From: JBDSYA01 sp039925865
GTDB lineage: Bacteria; Bacteroidota; Ignavibacteria; Tepidaquicellales; Tepidaquicellaceae
Length of the DNA: 13,834 nucleotides
NCBI GenBank assembly: GCA_039925865.1
Contig: JBDSYA010000086.1
Coordinates: forward strand, 1-13,834
Direction: 5' to 3'
Shown one piece after another: positions 1-6,477 of this stretch (position 1 is the stretch's first letter; the number at the start of each line of letters is the position of its first letter). The notes beneath the pieces were generated by a model. The model saw only the letters and a program-made list of their open reading frames with translations. It had not been told where the DNA came from and did not search any database. Both the position numbers and the translations under genes were made by a program.

Positions 1-1598
1 TGTGCAGTGACACTGTCTTTGCTGAATAAATTAACAAAATGTCCCGGATGATCTGCTCTCCAGCTTCTGAATTCAGCTCCGCCGGTGAAATTTACATGCT
101 TTCCGAATTCTGTTTTGTAACTTCCCAAAATTCCAAATTGTCTGTGAAGTGAATAACTTATTCTTTGATATGCGCTTGTAGTGGGACCCCCTGTCTGTCT
201 CAAATAAATTGCATTAGCAATAGAATCATTTGTTACAAAACCTTCAGGTCCGTAAAAATTGGTTGTTAATGTATCACGCTTCATTCCGTTCACACCAATA
301 TTGTTTCTGTTGTTGCTAAGAGCAAACAATGTTCCGGTGCTGTTCATACTGGAACCTGCGCCTCTCCCAAGTGAATAAAAAAATGTTCCCTTAAGGAATG
401 AATATGCGTTTGTCTGTAAATTATAATGAAGTTCTAATTGCGGCTTATGAAAAAAGTTGTGAGAAAGATTTACATAGTTGTCATCTACTAACTCTCTTGA
501 GTCATCAAGCAATCCATAATTTGCCTGCCCTGTAGTTTTGTTCACACCGAAGCTTGCAACAACGCTTCTCGGAAGGAACGGAGCAGGGTTTGCGGTGAAA
601 CCAAATTTTTTAAAATAAATAATATTGTTGCTGAAAGAATATCCGTGTTCCTGAGGTGCGCCGTGAAGATTAAGCTGAAGACTCTGCTGAGAATTAGGAT
701 AGAACATTCCGGATAAATAATAATTGAGTCCTTCGTACCGGCCGCTGATCCTGGTTCCTTCGGCAACTTTCCTTTCAATATTCAAAGCCGCAGAAGTTTT
801 ATTTTTCAATAAACCGGTATTTAATTTTAGTCCGTACATTGTATTCATAGGGCTGCCTAAATTTAAGGTTGCTCCATAAAATCTTTTCAAAGGATTGTTA
901 GTGAGAATGTTGAATGAACCTCCGAATCCTCCGGAACCATATAGCGATGAACCGGCACCACGCTGAATTTGGATTGAACCTGCATTAGCTGAAACCGATC
1001 CCCAGTTTGACCAGTAAACTGAATTTGACTCAGGATCATTTGTAGGAATTCCATTGATTAAAACCTGCACATAGTTTTGATTAAATCCTCTGATCAGAAG
1101 TTGTGATTCTCCGTTTCCAACACCATCAGTTGAATATGAATATAAGCCAGGCGTTCCGCGTGCAAGCATCGGGGCATCCTGCCCGTGAGTGTTTTCGTCG
1201 ATCTGCTGTTTGGTAATATCTGTAAATGCAACGGGAGTTTCCCTGTCAATTGCCCTGTTGATCTCAATAGTTTCAGTAGAGAACTCTATTGACAATTGAA
1301 AATTTATGGTCATATCGGAATTCAAAATAATATCTTTTGATTCCACTTTGAGTGTAGGATAACTGCAGATAATCTTATATGTGCCGGATCCAACATCCGC
1401 AATAACATAATCTCCGTTTGCATCAGACTTAGCACTTTTGGTACCGGGAACAATGGAAATAATTGCATCATAAATTTTATCACCTGATTCCAGATTACTG
1501 ACATTTCCTCTTACAGTATATGGCTGGGAAACAGAGGTATTAACGTCCGAGATCAGAAGTAATAAAATGAAAAATAAAAGGTAGCAGGGTTTCTTCAT
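1..1598 (-). CDS. TonB-dependent outer-membrane receptor, N-terminal part (3' end outside window)
   Basis: Outer-membrane active transporter that takes up a ligand using energy from TonB-ExbBD; the substrate cannot be read from the sequence. The frame is open from the ATG at 1596-1598 to the window edge (532 codons), preceded by GGAG at 1605-1608 with 6-nt spacing. Residues 1-25 form a signal peptide (MKKPCYLLFF then a leucine-rich core). Residues about 27-103 form a carboxypeptidase-regulatory-like beta-sandwich (VRGNVSN, SDANGDYVIADV). Residues 121-128 (TPVAFTDI) are a possible TonB box. Residues about 130-232 are the plug, with LLIRGFNQNYVQVLINGIP, IQRGAGSSLYGSGGFGG and then FNIL. The remainder is beta-barrel with alternating aromatic strands. 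The family is usually 700-1000 aa, so a third or more lies beyond base 1. Two short ORFs in other frames of this strand are shadows. Confidence 0.93.
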   Translation of the reverse strand, partial: MKKPCYLLFFILLLLISDVNTSVSQPYTVRGNVSNLESGDKIYDAIISIVPGTKSAKSDANGDYVIADVGSGTYKIICSYPTLKVESKDIILNSDMTINFQLSIEFSTETIEINRAIDRETPVAFTDITKQQIDENTHGQDAPMLARGTPGLYSYSTDGVGNGESQLLIRGFNQNYVQVLINGIPTNDPESNSVYWSNWGSVSANAGSIQIQRGAGSSLYGSGGFGGSFNILTNNPLKRFYGATLNLGSPMNTMYGLKLNTGLLKNKTSAALNIERKVAEGTRISGRYEGLNYYLSGMFYPNSQQSLQLNLHGAPQEHGYSFSNNIIYFKKFGFTANPAPFLPRSVVASFGVNKTTGQANYGLLDDSRELVDDNYVNLSHNFFHKPQLELHYNLQTNAYSFLKGTFFYSLGRGAGSSMNSTGTLFALSNNRNNIGVNGMKRDTLTTNFYGPEGFVTNDSIANAIYLRQTGGPTTSAYQRISYSLHRQFGILGSYKTEFGKHVNFTGGAEFRSWRADHPGHFVNLFSKDSVTA

Positions 1599-1841
1599 TT
1601 TGAACTCCAATAATTTAATTAATAAAATAAGTTAATTGTAAATTATACTGACAATATTATTTTAATATTATCAAAGTTTAAACTGTTAAATTTATTTAAA
1701 TGCATTTTACAAAATATAATTTACTAAATAAAGTTTATTTTATTAACTATTAAATTTTTTATTTGCATGAGTGAGAATGTTGATGAAAATTTTTTTTAGC
1801 AGCTGTTGGTGTTTCAAAAAGTTTGCAGAAATGATGTGTAA
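1599..1841. other. AT-rich divergent intergenic region
   Basis: Very AT-rich spacer between the leftward receptor gene and the rightward HNH remnant. It must carry the receptor promoter, but I cannot assign -35/-10 (or Bacteroidota -33/-7) boxes with confidence. An in-frame TAA at 1839-1841 closes the HNH reading frame at its upstream side. No RNA gene or strong hairpin seen. Confidence 0.5.
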
Positions 1842-1898
1842 AGAATTAAATTTTTAGAAGTTATCGCAACCCGTTATGAGAGAAACCTTAAAGCAAGA

Positions 1899-2156
1899 AT
1901 GGAATGCATCAAGCACCATGGAGAAACCTGTCATGGTTGCGGATTTAACTTCGGCAAGGTGTATGGAAACTCTGTAAAGGGCTATATCCAAGTACATCAT
2001 TTGATTTCACTTTCCGACAAAAAAAGAGAATACAGAGTGGACCCCATTAAAGATCTTATCACACTTTGTGCAAACTGCCATTGTGTTGTTCATTCAATAA
2101 AACCTGCATTAACAATAGAGCAATTAAGAAAACTGGTAAAAAGAGTAAATGAGTAG
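1899..2156 (+). CDS. HNH endonuclease C-terminal fragment, probably 5'-truncated
   Basis: The product resembles the C-terminal HNH domain of restriction-type HNH nucleases (McrA-like zinc-finger HNH). From the ATG it has C11-x2-C14 (CHGCGFNFGKVYG), H33-H34 (VHHL), VDPIKDL, then C57-x2-C60 with H61 and H65 (LCANCHCVVH), the expected zinc ligands and HNH core. The frame stays open upstream of the ATG to the TAA at 1839-1841, and the stretch from about 1857 (EVIATRYERNLKAR) looks like the segment that normally precedes this domain, but it offers no start codon. I read it as the tail of a longer nuclease that lost its N-terminal part. It faces the toxin-antitoxin pair tail to tail, 60 bp away. 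The domain call is firm; whether it is expressed or active is doubtful. Confidence 0.72.
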   Translation: MECIKHHGETCHGCGFNFGKVYGNSVKGYIQVHHLISLSDKKREYRVDPIKDLITLCANCHCVVHSIKPALTIEQLRKLVKRVNE

Positions 2157-2216
2157 TCAATTTACTTTCCCTGCCGATGGCGACCTTTTGGCGGCTGGAA
2201 AAAAGACTTATACTTA

Positions 2217-2549
2217 TTAAGTTTCGGAAACATTTAAGGGTTTGGTTGATCTTTTGTAAAATACTTTACCTGAATTATTAATGTGTTCTATAACATTTAT
2301 ATCTTCAATAGATTGAAAATTAATTAAATCCATTTTATAGGGAAAAGTTATATTTTCCAGACGCAAACTTAAGTTTAAAATATCATCCAATCTTATTTCA
2401 TTACCTTTTATTGCAAGATCAATATCCGATCCGGTTTTGAAATCTCCTTTTGCTCTTGACCCAAAAATAATTACTTCATTCACTTTTTGGTAAGTTTCAA
2501 AAACTGATTTTATTTCGTTGATAAAATTGTCTGATAGTCCGTATTTCAT
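2217..2549 (-). CDS. mntA: MntA-type minimal nucleotidyltransferase antitoxin
   Basis: A 110-aa minimal nucleotidyltransferase of the DNA polymerase beta fold. The signature G30-S31-x10-D42-x-D44 is exact (GSRAKGDFKTGSDIDLAI), and a third carboxylate, D74, sits in YKMDLI. In characterised MNT-HEPN pairs (for example Shewanella oneidensis MntA/HepT) this enzyme transfers AMP from ATP to a tyrosine of the HEPN toxin and so neutralises it. The gene is the second of a two-gene minus-strand operon, 18 nt after the HEPN gene, the usual order for this type VII system. All catalytic residues look intact. No strong Shine-Dalgarno is seen. Confidence 0.9.
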   Translation of the reverse strand: MKYGLSDNFINEIKSVFETYQKVNEVIIFGSRAKGDFKTGSDIDLAIKGNEIRLDDILNLSLRLENITFPYKMDLINFQSIEDINVIEHINNSGKVFYKRSTKPLNVSET

Positions 2550-2567
2550 ACTCTGAATATAATCATA

Positions 2568-2999
2568 TTAATTTTTAATTTCTTTTTCCAATCGTTGTTT
2601 AAGATTTTCTAATAAGTCGTGATAAATGTCAATTATACTTCCGGCTATTTCATCGGCAATCTCCTCATTATAAGTATGAGATGTTAGCTCACGGGACTTT
2701 TTCATTTTCCTCCAATTCTCTCCATTAGTGATATATCCATCTGCAAAAGCTTGTTCAATCACAGAATTCGGACCTGCAATTTCAGTATAACCTTTTAATC
2801 TCAATAAATTCTGCAATGTCTTCCAGGCTAATTCAAAGGTGTATTCAAATCGCTGAATGAGCCCCTCCTTTTCTAAATTCGATAAGGTCGACAAATAAAT
2901 AAAATTTTTATTCTCTGCTACCTCAGAAAGTTTTGAAAGTGCCTTTTTGTAATTTACAAAACGCTGTTCCCATCGAATTTCTTTATTACCATTTATCAT
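2568..2999 (-). CDS. hepT: HepT-like HEPN toxin (HI0074 family, nucleotidyltransferase substrate-binding protein)
   Basis: All-alpha HEPN ribonuclease-type toxin paired with the downstream MNT gene. With the ATG at 2997-2999 the protein is 143 aa, close to the family norm, and starts MINGNKEIRWEQRFVNYKKA, the usual N-terminus of HI0074-family members. An in-frame ATG at 3138-3140 would add 47 residues of low-complexity hydrophobic sequence unlike the family, so I reject it. The active-site motif R103-x4-H108-x-Y110 (RELTSHTY) is complete; in the studied homologue the tyrosine of this motif is the one adenylylated by MntA. Other typical pieces are FEYTFELAWKTLQNLL and the helix after NEEIADEI. 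The pair is probably a plasmid- or phage-defence type toxin-antitoxin module. Confidence 0.88.
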   Translation of the reverse strand: MINGNKEIRWEQRFVNYKKALSKLSEVAENKNFIYLSTLSNLEKEGLIQRFEYTFELAWKTLQNLLRLKGYTEIAGPNSVIEQAFADGYITNGENWRKMKKSRELTSHTYNEEIADEIAGSIIDIYHDLLENLKQRLEKEIKN

Positions 3000-3105
3000 A
3001 TTAATTTTGATTATAAGGATTAAAGCAAAATTATGGTTATTTGTTTTTACTTGTAATACAAAAATTATATTGATAAAATCTAATAAATCTATAGTTACAT
3101 TTTCT

Positions 3106-3329
3106 TCAAAGATTTTCATGGAGGTTTGAATATAGGACATTTGCTTTCACTGGGTTGTATTTAATTATTGATTTTCGACTCGCAATTTGTTCTTCCCGTG
3201 TTTGTCTAACCATTCCAAGTTCTCTTAGATAAAATTGAAAATTCAATATTCCATATCTAACAATAGCAACTTTCCTTATACCAAATACGAGATTTTTTTG
3301 TAATTAATTAAATGCGATTTCATTTTCAT
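3106..3329 (-). pseudogene. Possible frameshifted small ORF of unknown function upstream of hepT
   Basis: A minus-strand ATG at 3327-3329 is preceded by a perfect GGAGG (3336-3340) at 6-nt spacing, yet the frame ends after 17 codons. Adding one base to the homopolymer of seven T (3293-3299 on the plus strand) joins it to a second open frame that continues to the TGA at 3106-3108, giving about 74 aa. The joined product contains GIRKVAIVRYGILNF, FYLRELGMVRQTREEQ and SRKSIIKYNP. I do not recognise the family. The strong ribosome site and clean join argue for a real gene with a one-base slip or a sequencing error; the short length argues for caution. Confidence 0.3.
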
Positions 3330-3474
3330 ATTCGTCCTCCTGACCAAACATCTGACACAATTAAAATATGGAAATTAATTTTTTAAACAAAGAAGTTAAA
3401 GTAGTTTTAAACAAGGTTATTGAATGATATTGATACACCTGTTGTCTTCATGCATTTATAAGTAGCAAGCTCTC

Positions 3475-3549
3475 TTAATCTAAATTAATCTAAATTATCT
3501 AAATGGGTTAGATTTACAATTAATCTTACAATTAATCTTAAAATTAATT
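3475..3549. repeat. Two adjacent short tandem arrays upstream of tkt
   Basis: TTAATCTAAA occurs at 3475-3484 and 3485-3494, with a 9-nt variant at 3495-3503. After a 10-nt gap, TTACAATTAATC occurs at 3514-3525 and 3526-3537, with a variant TTAAAATTAATT at 3538-3549. Both units share TTAATC. The arrays end 49 bp before the tkt ATG, so they lie in the likely promoter region. Between 3330 and 3474 I see only AT-rich sequence. Confidence 0.7.
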
Positions 3550-3598
3550 TTATAATTAAGTATTTTATTTTTAAATCAGATTAATGAAGGAATAGTAA

Positions 3599-5605
3599 AT
3601 GAAGGATCTAACACAAACAGCAATAAACACCATCCGTACACTATCCATCGATGCAGTTCAGCAAGCAAATTCAGGACACCCGGGAATGCCCATGGGTGCA
3701 GCTCCGATGGCGTTTGCTCTATGGACAAAATATTTAAATTTTAACCCGCAAGATCCTGACTGGCCAAACCGTGACAGATTTATTTTATCTGCAGGTCATG
3801 GCAGCATGCTGCTCTACAGTTTGCTTTATTTAACGGGATATGATCTGTCCCTCGAAGATCTAAAAAATTTCAGACAGTTAAACAGTAAAACTGCCGGTCA
3901 TCCTGAAACTCATTTATGCAAAGGAGTAGAAACAACCACAGGTCCTCTCGGTCAGGGATTTGCGAACGGAGTTGGGTTTGCAATTGCTCAGAAATATTTA
4001 TCAGCAAGATATAATAAAGCCGGCTTTGAAATTTTTAATTATCATATTTATGTGCTTTGCAGTGACGGTGACCTTATGGAAGGAATTTCATCCGAAGCAG
4101 CGTCTGTTGCCGGACATCTTAAGCTCGGAAATATGATCTATCTATATGATGACAATCACATTTCAATTGAAGGTGATACTGAAATTGCTTTCACTGAAGA
4201 TACTAAAAAAAGATTTGAAGCGCACGGATGGCATGTGCAGGTTGTCGATGATGGCAACGATGTCGAAGCGATCTCCAAAGCGATTCAAAATGCAAAAGAT
4301 GAAAAGGAAAAACCTTCTCTAATAAAAATTAGAACTCATATTGCATACGGAAGTCCTAATAAAGTTGATACTGCAGGAGCTCACGGCTCACCTTTGGGTC
4401 CCGATGAAGTTAAGCTGACAAAGAAAAATCTGGGCTTTGATCCTGAAAAATTCTTTTATGTTCCGGATGAAGTTTTGAAATTTTATAGAGAAACCGGTGC
4501 AGCCGGAAAGAAGAAGCAGGAAGATTGGAATAAATTATTTTCCGAATACAAGAATAAGTATAAAGAACTCTCAGAAGAATATGAAAATTTTTCAAAAGGA
4601 AAATTTAAAGACGGATGGGAAAAGTCATTGCCGGTTTTTGATCCGAGGGACGGTCAAGTCGCAACGCGTTCAGCTTCAGGAAAGACAATAAATGCTATCG
4701 CTGAATTTTTTCCTGATATGATTGGCGGCTCAGCAGATCTCGAACCATCTACAGACACTTTTATCAAAGGGTCACCGAGCTTTCAAGCAAAAAGTTATGA
4801 AGGCAGGAATTTACACTTCGGTGTTCGTGAACATTCAATGGGAGCAATTCTCAATGGCATTAATCTGACAACTCCGATGATATCTTACGGAGCGACGTTT
4901 TTAATTTTTTCAGAATACATGCGGGCTCCTATAAGACTTGCAGCCATAATGGGTATCAGACCAATTTATGTTTTTACTCACGACGGCATTGGCCTTGGCG
5001 AAGACGGGACTACTCATCAGCCAATAGAACAACTTGTTTCACTTCGTTCAATTCCCAATTTAACAGTCATAAGACCGGCCGATGCAAATGAAACTACACA
5101 GGCATGGAGAGTTGCACTCGAACATAGAACTGGTCCTGTTGCATTGATATTAACCCGGCAGAAAGTTCCTGTCATCGATCAGGCAAAATTTGGTAATGCA
5201 AAGGATGTTGAAAAGGGCGCATACATATTAAACGATTGCGAAAATGCGCCTGATCTTATTCTTATTGCGACGGGATCAGAAGTTCAGCTTGCACTCGGAG
5301 CTCAGGAAGAATTAAAAAAAGAAAAAATTAATTCGAGAGTTGTCAGCATGCCTTCATGGGAATTATTTGAAGCTCAGAATAAAGATTATAAAGAAAAAGT
5401 TTTACCGAAAGATGTAAGGAAAAGAATTTCAATTGAAGCGGGCTCTACACTTGGCTGGCAGAAGTATACAACCGACGAAGGCATTTCAATTGGAATTGAT
5501 GAGTTTGGCAAATCCGCACCTGGTGAGGTTTTGATGAAGGAGTACGGTTTTAGTGTTGAGAACGTGGTAGGGAAGGCGAAAGAATTGAAAGATTTAAATG
5601 ATTGA
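3599..5605 (+). CDS. tkt: Transketolase
   Basis: Thiamine-diphosphate enzyme of the non-oxidative pentose phosphate pathway; it moves two-carbon units between ketose and aldose phosphates in the cytoplasm. Its 668 aa match the family (E. coli TktA 663). Visible motifs: SGHPGMPMG (25-33), SAGHGS (64-69), GPLGQG (115-120), the ThDP/metal motif SDGDLMEG (155-162) through DDNHISIEG, the catalytic glutamate E411 in GVREHSMGA, and DGIGLGEDGTTHQP with H473. All catalytic positions are present. GAAGGA (3586-3591) lies 7 nt before the ATG and fixes the start. It is the first gene of the plus-strand sugar cluster. Directly after its stop codon (5603-5605) the hairpin repeats begin, with no spacer, so transcript ends here may be shaped by them. 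Confidence 0.97.
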   Translation: MKDLTQTAINTIRTLSIDAVQQANSGHPGMPMGAAPMAFALWTKYLNFNPQDPDWPNRDRFILSAGHGSMLLYSLLYLTGYDLSLEDLKNFRQLNSKTAGHPETHLCKGVETTTGPLGQGFANGVGFAIAQKYLSARYNKAGFEIFNYHIYVLCSDGDLMEGISSEAASVAGHLKLGNMIYLYDDNHISIEGDTEIAFTEDTKKRFEAHGWHVQVVDDGNDVEAISKAIQNAKDEKEKPSLIKIRTHIAYGSPNKVDTAGAHGSPLGPDEVKLTKKNLGFDPEKFFYVPDEVLKFYRETGAAGKKKQEDWNKLFSEYKNKYKELSEEYENFSKGKFKDGWEKSLPVFDPRDGQVATRSASGKTINAIAEFFPDMIGGSADLEPSTDTFIKGSPSFQAKSYEGRNLHFGVREHSMGAILNGINLTTPMISYGATFLIFSEYMRAPIRLAAIMGIRPIYVFTHDGIGLGEDGTTHQPIEQLVSLRSIPNLTVIRPADANETTQAWRVALEHRTGPVALILTRQKVPVIDQAKFGNAKDVEKGAYILNDCENAPDLILIATGSEVQLALGAQEELKKEKINSRVVSMPSWELFEAQNKDYKEKVLPKDVRKRISIEAGSTLGWQKYTTDEGISIGIDEFGKSAPGEVLMKEYGFSVENVVGKAKELKDLND

Positions 5606-5741
5606 CGAGTTTTAGCTCGGGGTTATAGAAGAATCCTAATAATTTGGCTTTAGCCAAATATTAATTAGATTTAAATTGGAAGGGTGTTTCGGCTAAAGCC
5701 GAATTTTTCTAATTTTAATATTCTCCGATCTAAAGCTCGGG
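5606..5741. repeat. Upstream REP-like hairpin module (four hairpins)
   Basis: Hairpins: CGAGT-TTTA-GCTCG (5606-5619); TTTGGC-TTTA-GCCAAA (5643-5658); TTCGGC-TAAA-GCCGAA (5688-5703); CCGATC-TAAA-GCTCGG (5725-5740, one stem mismatch). The first two carry a TTTA loop and the last two a TAAA loop, so the module is built as two mirrored halves. The first hairpin abuts the tkt stop codon. Confidence 0.85.
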
Positions 5742-5771
5742 CTTATCATAAAATTTTATTTTATTTCTTTT

Positions 5772-6197
5772 ATGCCATATATTAGAATTTGGATTCATCT
5801 TATATTTGCAACTAAGAATAGAGAAAAAACCATTTCAAAAGATTTAAAACCAAAACTCCTTTCTCATATAAAAGAAAATTCGAAGAAAAAAGAAATTTAT
5901 ATAGATTTTATGAACTGCATTGAAGATCATATTCATATTTTAATATCATTAGGCAATACTCAATCAATAAGTAAGGTTGCTCAGTTAATAAAGGGTGAAT
6001 CATCGCATTGGGTAAATGAATACAATTTGATAGATAGAAAATTTGAATGGCAGGATGATTATATCGCAATTTCTGTTAGTGAATCTGGTGTAAATCGAGT
6101 CAGAGAATATATAAAAAATCAGGAAGAGCATCATAGGAAAAAGAGTTCTAAAGAAGAGTATGACGAGTTAATGGAGAAATATGGATTTCAATTTTGA
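5772..6197 (+). CDS. tnpA: IS200/IS605-like HUH tyrosine transposase (Y1_Tnp, RAYT-like)
   Basis: A 141-aa single-strand DNA transposase of the Y1_Tnp family, which cuts next to small DNA hairpins using one tyrosine. The start IRIWIHLIFATKNRE is typical. The HUH pair is D52-H53-I54-H55 in CIEDHIHILISL, and the catalytic tyrosine is Y113 in RVREYIKNQEEHH. The family-typical stretch WVNEYNL then FEWQDDYIAISVSES is present. No key residue is missing and the frame is intact, so it may be active. Length fits IS200 TnpA; the flanking hairpin arrays point to the RAYT style of life, tied to REP-like repeats. No Shine-Dalgarno precedes the ATG. It sits between tkt and pgi, in the same direction. Confidence 0.88.
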   Translation: MPYIRIWIHLIFATKNREKTISKDLKPKLLSHIKENSKKKEIYIDFMNCIEDHIHILISLGNTQSISKVAQLIKGESSHWVNEYNLIDRKFEWQDDYIAISVSESGVNRVREYIKNQEEHHRKKSSKEEYDELMEKYGFQF

Positions 6198-6221
6198 AAA
6201 AGAATTGAATTAAATCTGAAG

Positions 6222-6443
6222 CCCCGAGTTTTAGCTCGAAAAAAGAAAAAAAGAAATTTAATAGCCCCGAGCTTTAGCTCGGGGAATCGAATTAAATATA
6301 ATTATTTTGGCTTTAGCCAAATATAAATTAGAATTAATATTGGAGAGTGTTTCGGCTAAAGCCGAATTTTTCTTAATTTTATATTCCCGAGCTAAAGCTC
6401 GGTGCAATTGAGAAATAAATAATTATCCGAGCTAAAGCTCGGG
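6222..6443. repeat. Downstream REP-like hairpin block (six hairpins)
   Basis: Hairpins: CGAGT-TTTA-GCTCG (6225-6238, with an extra CCC before it); CCCCGAGC-TTTA-GCTCGGGG (6265-6284, perfect 8-bp stem); TTTGGC-TTTA-GCCAAA (6306-6321); TTCGGC-TAAA-GCCGAA (6351-6366); CCGAGC-TAAA-GCTCGG (6387-6402); and CCGAGC-TAAA-GCTCGG (6427-6442). The last two, each followed by TGCAATTGA, form a 40-nt tandem duplication. The four from 6265 to 6402 repeat the upstream module. Confidence 0.88.
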
Positions 6444-6477
6444 TGCAATTGAAAAAAATAAAATAAATTTTATTTAT

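Larger units (their letters stand above)
5606..6443. mobile_element. IS200/RAYT-like element: transposase gene bracketed by hairpin-repeat modules
   Basis: A Y1 transposase gene is bracketed by four hairpins upstream and six downstream. The upstream block (5606-5741) and part of the downstream block (6268-6403) are near-identical direct repeats with the same hairpins in the same order. Spacings between successive loops are 38, 45 and 37 nt upstream and 39, 45 and 36 nt downstream. This resembles REP/BIME elements with their resident tyrosine transposase rather than a classical insertion sequence with terminal inverted repeats. Exact ends are uncertain; I set them at the outermost hairpins. 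No target duplication is expected for this transposase class and none is evident. Confidence 0.6.

Noticed and set aside
542..1504. Short minus-strand frames at 542-778 and 1322-1504
   Set aside because: Both are in other frames of the continuous TonB-dependent receptor gene.
2157..2216. Bidirectional terminator between the HNH fragment and mntA
   Set aside because: The GC-rich patch around 2172-2198 does not fold into a consistent stem followed by T on either strand.
2568..3140. 190-aa version of the HEPN toxin starting at 3140
   Set aside because: The added 47 residues are unlike the family; the 2999 start gives the usual N-terminus and length.
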